The position numbers and the translations under genes are program-made. The notes under the pieces were generated by a model, which searched no databases, was not told where the DNA came from, and saw only the letters and a list, made by a program, of their open reading frames with translations. Positions 45,517-54,819 of a stretch of 64,000 nucleotides of DNA are shown one piece after another. The stretch comes from Paracoccus alkanivorans. Its GTDB lineage: Bacteria; Pseudomonadota; Alphaproteobacteria; Rhodobacterales; Rhodobacteraceae. How positions within the stretch are numbered: the first letter of the stretch is position 1; the number at the start of each line of letters is the position of its first letter. The stretch covers positions 124,001 through 188,000 of the forward strand of contig NZ_QOKZ01000004.1 in assembly GCF_003697785.1 (NCBI RefSeq). The letters are read 5' to 3'.

Positions 45517-46463
45517 GCCGCGTTCTCCGCTTTCTCGGCCCTGTCCTCCTGGACAAGGGTTATGAACACCTCCTCGAGGCTGGATTGCCGGGTCGATACG
45601 TCGCGCACGGTGATCCCCTGCGCAGCAAGATCGCCCAGCAGCCGGGCGATGCCGGTCCGCTCGGCCCGCGTGTCATAGTCATAACTGATCTCGAGCCCAT
45701 CCGGGGCGAGAACCAGTCCACGACCCGCCAATTCGGAAGGAATCGCTTGCAAGGGCTCGTCCAGCTCGATTCTCAGGGTCTTGCCCCCGAACTCGCCCAT
45801 CAACTCATCCTTGGGTTTCACCAGCAGAAGCTGGCCCTTGTTGATGACCCCGATCCGGTCGGCCATTTCCTCGGCCTCTTCCAGGTAATGCGTAGTCAGG
45901 ATGATGGTCACACCGTCTCGGCGCAGCCCCTCGACCACCTGCCACATCTCGCGCCGCAGGGCGACATCAACCCCGGCGGTGGGCTCGTCAAGGAACAGCA
46001 CCTTCGGTCGGTGGGCCAGCGCCTTGGCGATCAGCACCCGGCGCTTCATGCCGCCTGACAGTTCCTTGGTGGCGGCGTTGCGCTTCTCCCATAGGGCAAG
46101 GCTGCGCAGCACCTGCTCGATATAGGCGTCATCCGGCCCCTCGCCGTACAGGCCACGGGTGAAGCGGACGCAGTTGAGCACTGTCTCGAACGGTTCCAGC
46201 GCGATCTCCTGCGGCACCAGGCCGATCAACTTGCGCGCCGCCCGCCAATCCTTGCCGATGTCATAGCCACCGACTCGGACAGAGCCGCCGGTCGGCACCA
46301 CCAGCCCGCAGATGATCGAGATGAGCGTCGTCTTGCCCGCCCCGTTAGGCCCCAGAAGTGCGATGATCTCGCCCTCTTCGATGGACATGGACACATTGGA
46401 AAGCGCCTTTGTGCCGCCGCCATATTCTTTCGACAAGTTGTCGATTTCGATGATTCCGGTCAT
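45513..46463 (-). CDS. ABC-2 type transporter ATP-binding protein (YadG-like)
   Basis: 316 residues. Walker [10 protein letters not shown], signature [16 protein letters not shown] and Walker [13 protein letters not shown] are typical of drug and polysaccharide export ATPases (CcmA class). A C-terminal extension after about residue 230 ends in [14 protein letters not shown], the usual DrrA-like tail. GAGGGAG precedes the ATG and the MFS stop is 33 bp upstream on the same strand. Confidence 0.91.
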   Translation of the reverse strand: MTGIIEIDNLSKEYGGGTKALSNVSMSIEEGEIIALLGPNGAGKTTLISIICGLVVPTGGSVRVGGYDIGKDWRAARKLIGLVPQEIALEPFETVLNCVRFTRGLYGEGPDDAYIEQVLRSLALWEKRNAATKELSGGMKRRVLIAKALAHRPKVLFLDEPTAGVDVALRREMWQVVEGLRRDGVTIILTTHYLEEAEEMADRIGVINKGQLLLVKPKDELMGEFGGKTLRIELDEPLQAIPSELAGRGLVLAPDGLEISYDYDTRAERTGIARLLGDLAAQGITVRDVSTRQSSLEEVFITLVQEDRAEKAENAA

Positions 46464-46496
46464 GCCCGGCTCCCTCGTTTGCGAATCCGCCTGGCG

Positions 46497-47696
46497 CTAA
46501 TGAGCGCTCAGCGGCTTGATGTTTCTCGGCGTCTGCCGGCGCAGCGTGACGGTCAGGATGACCGCCAGGGCGACGAAAGCGAAACTCCCGATACGGAAGG
46601 CGCCGGAATAGCCCAGATGGGTAACCAGCGGCTGACTTGCCAGAGGTGAAAGGAATTGTCCCAAAAAAATTGCCGAGGTGATCAGGCCCGTGACCAGCCC
46701 CCGGCGCCGGGCCGGAGCGACGTTCAGCGCCGTGGTGATGAATGTCGGCATGCATAACCCCAATCCCGCCCCGATGAACGCGGTCGAAATCATGGCGAAG
46801 GCGAGTGAATGCCCGGCGGCCAGCCCGGCAAAACCTGCCGCAAGCGCCAGATAGCCCGAGACCGGCGTGCCGATCCGCCCCAGCCATGGCCGGATCAGTC
46901 CCGACACCACCGACATGATCGCGGCAGCGAACATCAAGGCTCCCATGACCATCCCGGCATTGCGCGGATCGGTCAGGCCCAGCCCCTGCAGGTGATATGG
47001 CACCTGCGTCGGCACCGCATAGAAGATCACGAAGGTCAGCCCCGCAGCCGTCGCCATGATCGTGACGGTCAACTGCCAGCCCGGCTCGCCCGGATCGCTT
47101 TCCTGCACGCTGTCCGACGCATCCGAGAAACGCTGCGGTTCAGGAAGGATCGCCGACAGGACCGGCAACAGCAAGGCGGCAAGCCCATAGATCGCGAAGG
47201 GCAATCGGGCATCAGCGGAGGCCAACACCCCGGCCAGGGTTACGAATACCAGCCCGCCGATATTGGTCGCGGCCATCTGGTAGCCCATCAGGCGTCCCCG
47301 CGCCGGACCTTCGAAATAATCCCCAACGAGCGCCGCCTGCGCGGTCATGATCGCCGCCACGCCCAATCCCAAGGCGAGACGGCTGGCCAAAATCGCCTCG
47401 AGCGAGTCCAGATACAGACCCGCCGTTCCCGCGACCGCATAGACGATCAGCCCGACCAGCAATGGTCGTCTGCGCCCCAGTCTGTCGGTCATCGCCCCCG
47501 CGAAGGGAGCGGTGATCGCGACCAGCAGCGACGGCGCGGTAATCAGCAGCCGTGTGAGATAGGGGGCCAGGGGATCATCGGCGAACATCGCCTCCAGCCC
47601 CGGCAGTGAAGGGGTGATCGTGGCGTTCGACATGATCGTGAGCATCGCCGCGAACATCAAACCCCATGTGCGCGGATCCGTCAGCAAGCGGTCCAT
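46497..47696 (-). CDS. MFS drug-type exporter
   Basis: 399-residue, 12-segment major facilitator. The motif A region reads GAMTDRLGRRRPLLVGLIVYA, the proton/drug antiporter pattern (about residues 66-86). It starts at the very base after the stop of the FMN reductase gene, so translation is coupled. With the reductase and the ABC-2 pair it makes a plausible efflux set. Confidence 0.88.
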   Translation of the reverse strand: MDRLLTDPRTWGLMFAAMLTIMSNATITPSLPGLEAMFADDPLAPYLTRLLITAPSLLVAITAPFAGAMTDRLGRRRPLLVGLIVYAVAGTAGLYLDSLEAILASRLALGLGVAAIMTAQAALVGDYFEGPARGRLMGYQMAATNIGGLVFVTLAGVLASADARLPFAIYGLAALLLPVLSAILPEPQRFSDASDSVQESDPGEPGWQLTVTIMATAAGLTFVIFYAVPTQVPYHLQGLGLTDPRNAGMVMGALMFAAAIMSVVSGLIRPWLGRIGTPVSGYLALAAGFAGLAAGHSLAFAMISTAFIGAGLGLCMPTFITTALNVAPARRRGLVTGLITSAIFLGQFLSPLASQPLVTHLGYSGAFRIGSFAFVALAVILTVTLRRQTPRNIKPLSAH

Positions 47697-48278
47697 CTAG
47701 CTGTCCTCCGGGTCATAGGGGCGCGCCGCGCGCGCATCCGCCAATGCATCGGCCCACCAGCGCAGGCGATGGGCAAAGATCGTCATCGCCGCCTCCGCCG
47801 CTTCAGCGGCTTCGGGATCGGTGATCCGTCCCGCCTCGTCAAAGCGCCGCCACGGCGAGGCAAAGCTTACCGTGTCGCGCAGGGTGACGCTGTGCAGCTC
47901 GGCCAGCACGATGCGCAGCGACTCGGTGGCGCGCAGCCCACCGGAAATCCCGCCATAGCTGATCAATCCCACCGGGCGGGCACGCCATTCGGCATTGACC
48001 GCGTCGATCAGCGTTTTCAGTGGTCCCGGAGCGGCATGATTGTATTCCGGCGTCACGATCACAAAGCCGTCGGCCCCCGCCATGCGTTGCCGCAATTGCT
48101 GAACAGCCTGCTTGTCGCCGGTCTGCACCGGCAAAAGCTCAGGCACAGCAGGGTCAAGGATCTCGGGCGCAAATCCATGTTCTTCCAGCTGCCCGACGAC
48201 CCAAGCCGCGATCCGGTCATTGATTCGTCCTTCGCGGATCGATCCAAGGATCACCACAATCCGATTGCGTTCCTTCAT
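47697..48278 (-). CDS. NADPH-dependent FMN reductase family protein
   Basis: 193 residues from ATG 48278, where AAGGA has a 7-base spacer (an ATG two codons earlier at 48284 has almost none). The flavodoxin-like fold shows the phosphate loop GSIREGRINDRIAAWV and the family motif TPEYNHAAPGPLKTLIDAV. Such enzymes reduce FMN, quinones or azo compounds. It is the first gene behind the SoxR box and its promoter region overlaps it, so induction by redox-active compounds is expected. Confidence 0.9.
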   Translation of the reverse strand: MKERNRIVVILGSIREGRINDRIAAWVVGQLEEHGFAPEILDPAVPELLPVQTGDKQAVQQLRQRMAGADGFVIVTPEYNHAAPGPLKTLIDAVNAEWRARPVGLISYGGISGGLRATESLRIVLAELHSVTLRDTVSFASPWRRFDEAGRITDPEAAEAAEAAMTIFAHRLRWWADALADARAARPYDPEDS

Positions 48279-48321
48279 AATCATTTCCTTGCAATTTCGG
48301 TCATGGCTCGCCACCCTAAGA

Positions 48322-48339
48322 CCTCAACCATAGTTTAGG
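48322..48339. promoter_or_regulatory. SoxR box
   Basis: CCTCAACCATAGTTTAGG is an 18-bp dyad with 7 of 9 matching pairs. It agrees with the known SoxR operator ends (CCTCAA...TTGAGG). On the minus strand it lies between a TTGTCC-like -35 and a TAGGGT-like -10 separated by 19 bp, the overlong spacer expected for MerR-type activation. It sits 44 bp before the reductase start and 11 bp before soxR. Confidence 0.75.
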
Positions 48340-48350
48340 ACAAGTAAAAA

Positions 48351-48815
48351 ATGTCCAGTAAAAACAATATATGCTCGCCTTCGACTCCGGTCATGTCGGT
48401 CGGCGCTCTGTCCCGTCGCAGCGGTATTTCCGTCTCGGCCATCCATTTCTACGAACGCGAAGGGCTGATTCGCTCCACTCGCAACGCCGCCAATCACCGG
48501 CGCTATTCACGGGCCAGCCTGCGCATTCTGGCCATCATCAAGGCGGGCCAGCAAGCAGGTATTCCGCTGGCGGAAATTCGCACGGCCCTCAAGCCCGCCC
48601 TCTCGGGCCAGCCGCTCGGACGCGAGGATTGGGCGCGCATCTCGGAGGGCTGGCGAGACGATCTAGATCACCGCATCCACATGTTGCAGCGGGTCCGCGA
48701 CCGACTCAGCGGCTGCATCCGTTGCGGTTGCCTGTCGCACGAGCTGTGCGAGATGTTCAACCCCGACGACCGCGCCGCCGCTCAGGGTCCCGGCGCCCCG
48801 GGCCTCGGTGTCTGA
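48351..48815 (+). CDS. soxR: redox-sensitive MerR-type regulator SoxR
   Basis: 154-residue MerR-family activator. The winged HTH is at about 15-50 (SVGALSRRSGISVSAIHFYE) followed by the dimerisation helix. The [2Fe-2S] cluster site is complete: Cys122, Cys125, Cys127, Cys133 in GCIRCGCLSHELCEMF. The ATG at 48351 is near the SoxR box; an internal Met at residue 15 is also possible. The last 34 bases overlap the end of the opposing DMT transporter gene. It should sense redox-cycling drugs and activate the divergent operon. Confidence 0.94.
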   Translation: MSSKNNICSPSTPVMSVGALSRRSGISVSAIHFYEREGLIRSTRNAANHRRYSRASLRILAIIKAGQQAGIPLAEIRTALKPALSGQPLGREDWARISEGWRDDLDHRIHMLQRVRDRLSGCIRCGCLSHELCEMFNPDDRAAAQGPGAPGLGV

Positions 48816-49711
48816 CGCCGCCGTGCCTCGGCCCGGATATTCAGATAGTTCCCGCACAGGATCAGCGCAGCCCCGGCGATGACCAGCAACCCGAGCGGTT
48901 CATCATAAAAGATCAGCCCGACCACCGCAATCACCGGCAGACGCAGAAAGTCGAAAGGCATCACCAGCGTCGCGGGTGCCACCCGTAACGCGCTGGCGAT
49001 GCAGAAATGCGCAGCCAGCCCCGCCGCACCGATCACTGCGATCCATGGGAGCGCCGCAACCGAGGGCAGCGCGATATCCCCGTCGATGCCAGCACAAAGA
49101 AACCCGAAAACGGTTTGCGACAGGGTCATCCAGAACAGGATACAGGCGGTATGGGCGATTGCGGTCAGCTTCTTGGTAAAGACATAGGTCAGCGCGAACC
49201 CTACCGCACAGGCCGCGGCCGAGATCAAGCCGGGTGTGATCGGCGCCGATCCAGGCCGGGTCACCAGCAGGATACCAACAAACCCCAGGATCGCGGCCAC
49301 TGCGCGCGGCTTGGTCAGTTTTTCGCCCAGAAACAGCCGCGACAGGATCAGCGCCCAAAGGGGGGCGGTAAACTCCAATGCGAAAACCTGTGCCAGCGGA
49401 ATCGAGAAGATCGCGTAGAACCACAGGTTCTGCGCGGTGAAATGGCAGATATTGCGTGCCAGATGCAGTTCGGGCCGGTGAAGGTTGATCACCCCCCACA
49501 GCCCACGCATGCTGATTACCAGAATCATGATCGCCACGCCGAAGATCGAACGCCAGCCCATGATCTCGAACGTGTCGAGTTCCAGCGAAACAGCCCGCCC
49601 GGCAACCGCCATCGAGGTGAAGGAAGCCACCGCCCCCATCATCCATGCTGCAGCCACCAGCGGCTTGGTCTCGATCACGGGATTGGGTTCCGTGCCAGTC
49701 GCGGCAGTCAT
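48782..49711 (-). CDS. EamA/DMT-family transporter
   Basis: 309 residues from ATG 49711, with a GGAAG site seven bases upstream (an ATG at 49744 is the alternative). Ten hydrophobic segments in two EamA repeats, for example FALEFTAPLWALILSRLFLG and PFDFLRLPVIAVVGLIFYDE. Such proteins export metabolites or amino acids. The C-terminus overlaps soxR tail to tail. Confidence 0.88.
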   Translation of the reverse strand: MTAATGTEPNPVIETKPLVAAAWMMGAVASFTSMAVAGRAVSLELDTFEIMGWRSIFGVAIMILVISMRGLWGVINLHRPELHLARNICHFTAQNLWFYAIFSIPLAQVFALEFTAPLWALILSRLFLGEKLTKPRAVAAILGFVGILLVTRPGSAPITPGLISAAACAVGFALTYVFTKKLTAIAHTACILFWMTLSQTVFGFLCAGIDGDIALPSVAALPWIAVIGAAGLAAHFCIASALRVAPATLVMPFDFLRLPVIAVVGLIFYDEPLGLLVIAGAALILCGNYLNIRAEARRRQTPRPGAPGP

Positions 49712-49849
49712 CCTCTGTCTTCCGGCATTTGCATTGCCCTCCATCCGCGCATATGGCTAGCCGATGGCTGCACATTGTGCAACGCGGCAAAGATTGCGTC
49801 CGGGCAGGTGCCGCGCTATGGCGTCGGAACCCAATCTGGAACCCTGCAC

Positions 49850-50722
49850 ATGCCGACATTCACCGCCCTGACCCATCTTGCCGGACGCGCGCCCGCCGAA
49901 GCCCTTGCCGAAGCCTGCGAGGAACTGGCACCCGAACCCGTCGGCTCCGGCGTGTTCGAGATCGAGGATGGCTCGGATCGCTGGGAAGTCGGGGTCTATT
50001 TCCTCGAACAGCCCGACGAGGTGGCGCTGGCGCTGCTGGCGGCGGCCTATGGTGCCGATCCTTTCGTCATCTCGGAACTGCCCGAGGTCGATTGGGTCGC
50101 GCATGTCCGGCGTGAACTGTCCCCGGTGGAGGCCGGGCGGTTCTATGTCCATGGCAGCCATGACGCCGACCGGGTGCCCGAGGGTGTCGAGGCTCTGTGC
50201 ATCGAGGCGGCGATGGCTTTCGGAACCGGTCATCACGGCACCACCAAGGGCTGTCTCGAAGCCCTGGATCGCCTGGCCAATGACGGTTACCAGCCGCAGC
50301 GCATCGCCGATATCGGCTGCGGCACCGCCGTTCTGGCGATGGGCGCGGCGCGGATCTGGCCGCATACGGTGCTGGCCAGCGATATCGACCGCATCGCGGT
50401 GGACACGGCCAGCGCCAATGTCATCGCCAACGGGCTGGATGGCCGGGTCGTCTGCATCGAGGCGAGCGGCTTTGATCATCCAATGCTGGAGGAAGCCGCA
50501 CCCTTCGATCTGGTGCTCGCCAATATCCTGAAGCAGCCGCTGATCGACCTGTCCCCTGAAATGGCCCGCCACGTCGGAACGGGCGGCAAGATCATCCTGT
50601 CCGGCATCCTGACCGATCAGGGCCAGGAGGTGATCGAGGCCTATCAGACCGCCGGTTTCACACTGGATCGCCGCGACGATCTGGGCGAATGGGTCACGCT
50701 GACCATGACCCGGGCAGGCTGA
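49850..50722 (+). CDS. prmA: ribosomal protein L11 methyltransferase
   Basis: 290 residues from ATG 49850; the long open frame upstream is antisense to the DMT gene. The N-terminal substrate domain is followed by AFGTGHHGTTKGCLEAL, typical of PrmA, and the SAM site ADIGCGTAVLAMGAARIWP. The catalytic-region FDLVLANILKQPLIDL replaces NPPY. It methylates L11 on several Lys and the N-terminus. Confidence 0.95.
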   Translation: MPTFTALTHLAGRAPAEALAEACEELAPEPVGSGVFEIEDGSDRWEVGVYFLEQPDEVALALLAAAYGADPFVISELPEVDWVAHVRRELSPVEAGRFYVHGSHDADRVPEGVEALCIEAAMAFGTGHHGTTKGCLEALDRLANDGYQPQRIADIGCGTAVLAMGAARIWPHTVLASDIDRIAVDTASANVIANGLDGRVVCIEASGFDHPMLEEAAPFDLVLANILKQPLIDLSPEMARHVGTGGKIILSGILTDQGQEVIEAYQTAGFTLDRRDDLGEWVTLTMTRAG

Positions 50723-50780
50723 TCAACGCGCTTTGCCGCATGCGCCAAGACGGTATCGCGGCCAGCCAGCCCTACGCCCT

Positions 50781-50848
50781 TTCTTCTTTGCGCAAATACC
50801 TCACGGGGGTCCGGGGGTGTGAAACCCCCGGCCATCGCGGGACGCAAT
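50781..50848 (+). repeat. copy A of dispersed TTCTT..AATACC element
   Basis: TTCTTCTTTGCGCAAATACC then TC, GGGGGT and a CCGGGGGT-GTGAA-ACCCCCGG hairpin, then CCATCGCGGGACGCAAT. It is nearly the same as the copy at 56843, differing at a handful of positions and in the loop. A second small hairpin, GCGGGA-CGCAA-TCCCGC, ends it. It fills the gap between convergent prmA and glcF and so could end both transcripts. Confidence 0.85.
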
Positions 50849-50853
50849 CCCGC

Positions 50854-52152
50854 TCAGCCTTCAGCTCCAGCCAACCCGCGCGGCTGCGGCCCTCCGGTCG
50901 CCCAGTCCAGCAATTCCGCGGTATGGACGACCGGCACCCCGGTTCCTGAACCGATCTGCATCATGCAGCCGATGTTCCCTGCGCTTATGACCTGCGGTTC
51001 CAGCGCCTCCAGTGTCTCGACCTTGCGGGCCTTCAACTGGCCCGAGATCTCCGGCTGCATCAGATTATAGGTCCCGGCAGAGCCGCAGCAGATATGGCTG
51101 TCGCGGGGTTCCAGCACCGTGAAACCCGCCTGCGCCAGCAATTCCTTGGGCGCGGCCCTGACCTGCTGGCCATGCTGCAATGAGCAGGCGGCGTGATAAC
51201 CGACCCGCAGCGGCTCGGCATGACTGGCATCCCGCAAGCCCAGATCGGCCATCACCTCGGTGATGTCCCTTGCCAGCGCCGCCACCCGCGCCGCATCCCC
51301 GGCCAGCGGATCATCCTGGAACATATGCCCGTAATCCTTGACGGTGGTGCCGCAGCCCGAGGTGTTGATGACCACGGCATCAAGCCCGCCCCCGTCCAAC
51401 TCGGCCATCAGGGCGCGGATATTGGCGGCGGCCATGGCGTGGCTTTCGCCGGTTCTGCCCATATGATGGGTCAGCGCGCCGCAGCAGCCAACGCCCTGCG
51501 GGATCACCACTTCGCAACCATGGCGGCGCAACAGGCGGATCGTGGCGTCGTTGATATCGGTGTTCAACGCCCGCTGCGCGCAGCCGATCAGCAACGCCAC
51601 GCGCCTGCGCCTGGGCCCCTGCGCAGGCAATACCTGTGGCGCGTCATTGCGGCTGACCGGCGGGATCTTCTCTGGCGCCATGTCCAGCATCGCCCTGAGC
51701 CGCGCATCGGGCATCAGGCGGCGGAACGGGTGTGCAATCCTTGCCGCTCTCAGCGCCAGCCGGAAGCGCCCCGGATAGGGCAGGATCTTCGCCAGCAGCC
51801 ATCTCAGGGCACGCTCGGCAGGAGGGCGGCGATAGGTCCGTTCGATATACTCGCGGGCATGATCGACAAGGTGCATGTAATGCACGCCCGAGGGACAGGT
51901 CGTCATGCAGGACAGGCAGGACAGGCAGCGGTCGATATGGCCGACCGTCTTGCTGTCCGGCACGCGGTTGTTTTCCAGCATGTCCTTGATCAGGTAGATG
52001 CGCCCGCGCGGACTGTCCAATTCGTCCCCCAACAGCTTGTAGGTCGGGCAGGTGGCGGTGCAGAAACCACAATGCACGCAGGAGCGCAGGATCTCGTTGG
52101 AGCGCGCGGTGGTCGGATCGGCAAGCTGTTCGGGCGTGAAATTCGTCTGCAT
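50854..52152 (-). CDS. glcF: glycolate oxidase iron-sulfur subunit
   Basis: 432 residues. Two ferredoxin-type clusters: CVHCGFCTATCP and CLSCLSCMTTCPSG, then two CCG-type domains (GVGCCGALTHHMG and CCGSAGTYN). It passes electrons from the GlcD/GlcE flavin subunits to the quinone pool. It starts one base after glcE ends. Confidence 0.96.
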   Translation of the reverse strand: MQTNFTPEQLADPTTARSNEILRSCVHCGFCTATCPTYKLLGDELDSPRGRIYLIKDMLENNRVPDSKTVGHIDRCLSCLSCMTTCPSGVHYMHLVDHAREYIERTYRRPPAERALRWLLAKILPYPGRFRLALRAARIAHPFRRLMPDARLRAMLDMAPEKIPPVSRNDAPQVLPAQGPRRRRVALLIGCAQRALNTDINDATIRLLRRHGCEVVIPQGVGCCGALTHHMGRTGESHAMAAANIRALMAELDGGGLDAVVINTSGCGTTVKDYGHMFQDDPLAGDAARVAALARDITEVMADLGLRDASHAEPLRVGYHAACSLQHGQQVRAAPKELLAQAGFTVLEPRDSHICCGSAGTYNLMQPEISGQLKARKVETLEALEPQVISAGNIGCMMQIGSGTGVPVVHTAELLDWATGGPQPRGLAGAEG

Positions 52153-52153
52153 G

Positions 52154-53281
52154 TCAGACTCCCATCAGACCGGGATTGAGGATCCCCGCAGGGTCGAATT
52201 TCCGGCGTAAACCCTGTGACAGGCGCGCAACCGGCTCGGATTGCGGCGGAAAGGCCAAGCCGTTCTGTCCCGCATGCCGTACCAGCACCGAATGCGGGGC
52301 GATTGCGCGAACCGCAGCGACCTCGCCCGGCCCGCAATACCAGATCAAACCACCCCCCCAATCCAGCGACACCTGTCCGCCAAGCCTCCGCAGCGCCCCC
52401 GCAATGACCGGAGCATCGCTCGGCTTGACCAGCACGCGCCACAATGGCGCATCCGTCCCGGCGAAATGGGTGACATCGCGCAGGTCCCGCCAGAGACTGA
52501 CGGTCGCATCAGCATCCAAGATCCCGATCTCGTGACCGGAGAACAGGTCCTGCAGACGCTTTTGCCGATAGGCAAGCTGCGGCGGCAGCCCCTCTATTCG
52601 CAGCCAGGCAGTGCCATCATGGAATGCCGCACCGGATATCTCGAAGGGCGTGGCCAGCGCGGATGCGAAAATCCGCAGTGCCGCCGCCTCGTCAACGCCC
52701 GGAAAGGCCAGCGTAGCCCGGGCCTGCGCGTGTGGCAGCGTCTTCATCGCCACCTCGGTCAGCACCCCGAGCGTTCCGAAGGAGCCGCAAAGCAGCTTGG
52801 ACAGGTCCAACCCGGTGACATTCTTCATCACCCGTCCGCCATTCTTCAGGATACGGCCCTGCCCATCCACGAAACGCACCCCCAGCAGATGATCGCGGCA
52901 GGCCCCGGCCATGACCCGCCGCGGCCCCGACGCGTTCGCCGCGACCATCCCGCCGATCGTCGGCAAGCCATCCCCCCCCAGCACCCTGCGCAGATCGGGC
53001 GGCTCGAATGCCAGCGCCTGCCCTTCCGAGGCCAGCATCGCCTCGATCTCCTGCAGGGGTGTTCCGGCACGGGCGATCAGGGTCATCTCTCCGGGCTCAT
53101 AGGTTACCACGCCCGAGATCGCGCGGGTCGTCAGCAGTTCCCCGGCGACATGGCCGGTCTGGACGCGGGTTCCTCCACCCGCGATCCGCAATGGCTGACC
53201 GGAGGCGAAATGCTCCGCCACGATCCCGCCCAGTTCATCCTCGGTCGCGGGAGCAAGGCGGCTGATTGCATCTGTCGTCAT
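52154..53281 (-). CDS. glcE: glycolate oxidase subunit GlcE (FAD-binding)
   Basis: 375 residues. FAD_binding_4 domain with the RIAGGGTRVQTG segment, then PTIGGMVAANASGPRR and the KNVTGLDLSKLLCGSFGTLG region. Shorter than GlcD, as usual. The ATG at 53281 overlaps the glcD stop (ATGA); open frame upstream of it belongs to that overlap. Confidence 0.95.
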   Translation of the reverse strand: MTTDAISRLAPATEDELGGIVAEHFASGQPLRIAGGGTRVQTGHVAGELLTTRAISGVVTYEPGEMTLIARAGTPLQEIEAMLASEGQALAFEPPDLRRVLGGDGLPTIGGMVAANASGPRRVMAGACRDHLLGVRFVDGQGRILKNGGRVMKNVTGLDLSKLLCGSFGTLGVLTEVAMKTLPHAQARATLAFPGVDEAAALRIFASALATPFEISGAAFHDGTAWLRIEGLPPQLAYRQKRLQDLFSGHEIGILDADATVSLWRDLRDVTHFAGTDAPLWRVLVKPSDAPVIAGALRRLGGQVSLDWGGGLIWYCGPGEVAAVRAIAPHSVLVRHAGQNGLAFPPQSEPVARLSQGLRRKFDPAGILNPGLMGV

Positions 53282-54729
53282 TCGGCAGCTTTCAGGCGAT
53301 AGGGGGCGCTGGCTTCCAGCGGAAAGACCTTGGCCGGATTCAACAGCCATGCGGGATCAAAGGCATGTTTCACCTCCATCTGCATCTCCAGATCCAGGGC
53401 ATCGTATTGGGTTCCCATCAGGTCGCGCTTCTCGACCCCCACGCCATGTTCGCCCGTCAGACAGCCACCCATCTCGACGCAGAGCCGCAGGATATCCGCC
53501 CCGAATGCCTCGGCGCGTTCCAGTTGCCCCGGCTCATTGGCGTCGAACAGGATCAGCGGGTGCATGTTGCCGTCGCCCGCATGAAAGACATTGGCAACCT
53601 CCAGCCCGTGCTGTTTCGACAATTCCCCGATCCCGCGCAACGTTTGGGGCAGCCGTCCAACCGGGACCGTCCCGTCGAGGCAGATATAATCCCCCAACCG
53701 GCCCATCGCGCCAAAAGCCGACTTCCGCCCTTTCCAGATCGCCAGCGCGTCATCGGCGTTGCGGCTTTCGCGGAACTCGACCGGATTGAGCTCATCCGCA
53801 ATCCTCCGGATGCGGGCGATCTGGTCGGCGATTTCGTCCGGGGACCCCTCGACCTCGACGATCAGCACGGCGGCGCAATCCGGATATCCGGCATGGGCAA
53901 AATCCTCGACCGCGCGCAGGCAGGGCTCGTCCATATACTCGATGGCAACCGGCAGCACGCCCGAGCGGATGATCCGCGCCACGCATTCCCCCGCCACCTC
54001 GGCACCGTCGAAGCCGATCAACACCGGGCGAGCGCCCTCGGGTCGGGGCATGATCCGCAGAACCGCCTCGGTCACGATTCCGAGCTGCCCCTCGGAGCCG
54101 CAAAGCAGGCCCAGCAAATCCAGACCGGACGCCCCCAATTCCGGCCCGCCCAGTTCGACGATCTCGCCGGTTGTCAGCACCACCGTCGCGCCCATCAGGT
54201 TATTCGTTGTCACCCCGTATTTCAGGCAATGCGCCCCGCCCGAATTCATCGCGATATTGCCCGCGATGGTGCAGGCCAGTTGCGAGGACGGATCGGGTGC
54301 ATAGAAAAAACCATGCGGCTCCAGCATCTCGCTGACCGACAGATTGGTGACGCCGGTCTGCACGCGGATGAAACGGTTATCGGTGTCTATCTCCAGCACA
54401 TCGCGCAACCGCGCCGTGCCGATCACCACGCAATCGGCGGTTGGCAAAGCGCCTCCGGCCAGCGATGTCCCCGCGCCTCTTGGCACTACGGGCACGCCCA
54501 TATCCGCGCAAATCCGCATGACCGCCGCGACCTCCCCGGTCGATCGCGGCAGCACCACCGCCAGAGGTGCGCAGCGATAGGCCGTCAACGCGTCGCATTC
54601 ATAGGCCCGGGTCTCCTCGGGATCGGAAATCACCGTGTCTTGCGGCAAAGCCTCCCGCAATGCCGCCACAATCTGCGGCGCGCGCTTCAGGATATGCTCG
54701 TCTGGCTGGGGCATGGCGATGCCGGACAT
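53278..54729 (-). CDS. glcD: glycolate oxidase subunit GlcD (FAD-linked)
   Basis: 483 residues from ATG 54729. The FAD site reads VVPRGAGTSLAGGALP, followed by AGNIAMNSGGAHCLKYG and the C-terminal GDGNMHPLILFD and GCLTGEHGVGVEK motifs of the VAO/GlcD family. It oxidises glycolate (or D-lactate) to glyoxylate. AAGGAAGAGG precedes the start and the shared promoter lies upstream with a GntR operator. Confidence 0.96.
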   Translation of the reverse strand: MSGIAMPQPDEHILKRAPQIVAALREALPQDTVISDPEETRAYECDALTAYRCAPLAVVLPRSTGEVAAVMRICADMGVPVVPRGAGTSLAGGALPTADCVVIGTARLRDVLEIDTDNRFIRVQTGVTNLSVSEMLEPHGFFYAPDPSSQLACTIAGNIAMNSGGAHCLKYGVTTNNLMGATVVLTTGEIVELGGPELGASGLDLLGLLCGSEGQLGIVTEAVLRIMPRPEGARPVLIGFDGAEVAGECVARIIRSGVLPVAIEYMDEPCLRAVEDFAHAGYPDCAAVLIVEVEGSPDEIADQIARIRRIADELNPVEFRESRNADDALAIWKGRKSAFGAMGRLGDYICLDGTVPVGRLPQTLRGIGELSKQHGLEVANVFHAGDGNMHPLILFDANEPGQLERAEAFGADILRLCVEMGGCLTGEHGVGVEKRDLMGTQYDALDLEMQMEVKHAFDPAWLLNPAKVFPLEASAPYRLKAAE

Positions 54730-54755
54730 GGGGCGCCTCTTCCTTGCAATAAATA

Positions 54756-54786
54756 CTTGGTAAAATAATTTGACCAAGCATGTCAA
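54756..54786 (-). promoter_or_regulatory. glcDEF promoter and GntR operator
   Basis: CTTGGT and ACCAAG are perfect 6-bp arms 11 bp apart (54756-54778); the 23-bp site has only one mismatched pair. The half-site matches the TGGT...ACCA type bound by FadR-subfamily GntR regulators. A perfect -35 box TTGACA (minus strand, 54786-54781) begins just beside it, so the operator covers the spacer of the glcDEF promoter. Repression relieved by glycolate or a relative is expected. Confidence 0.75.
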
Positions 54787-54819
54787 ATCGGATTGTGTAG
54801 GAGCAATACAGGAGCCGTC

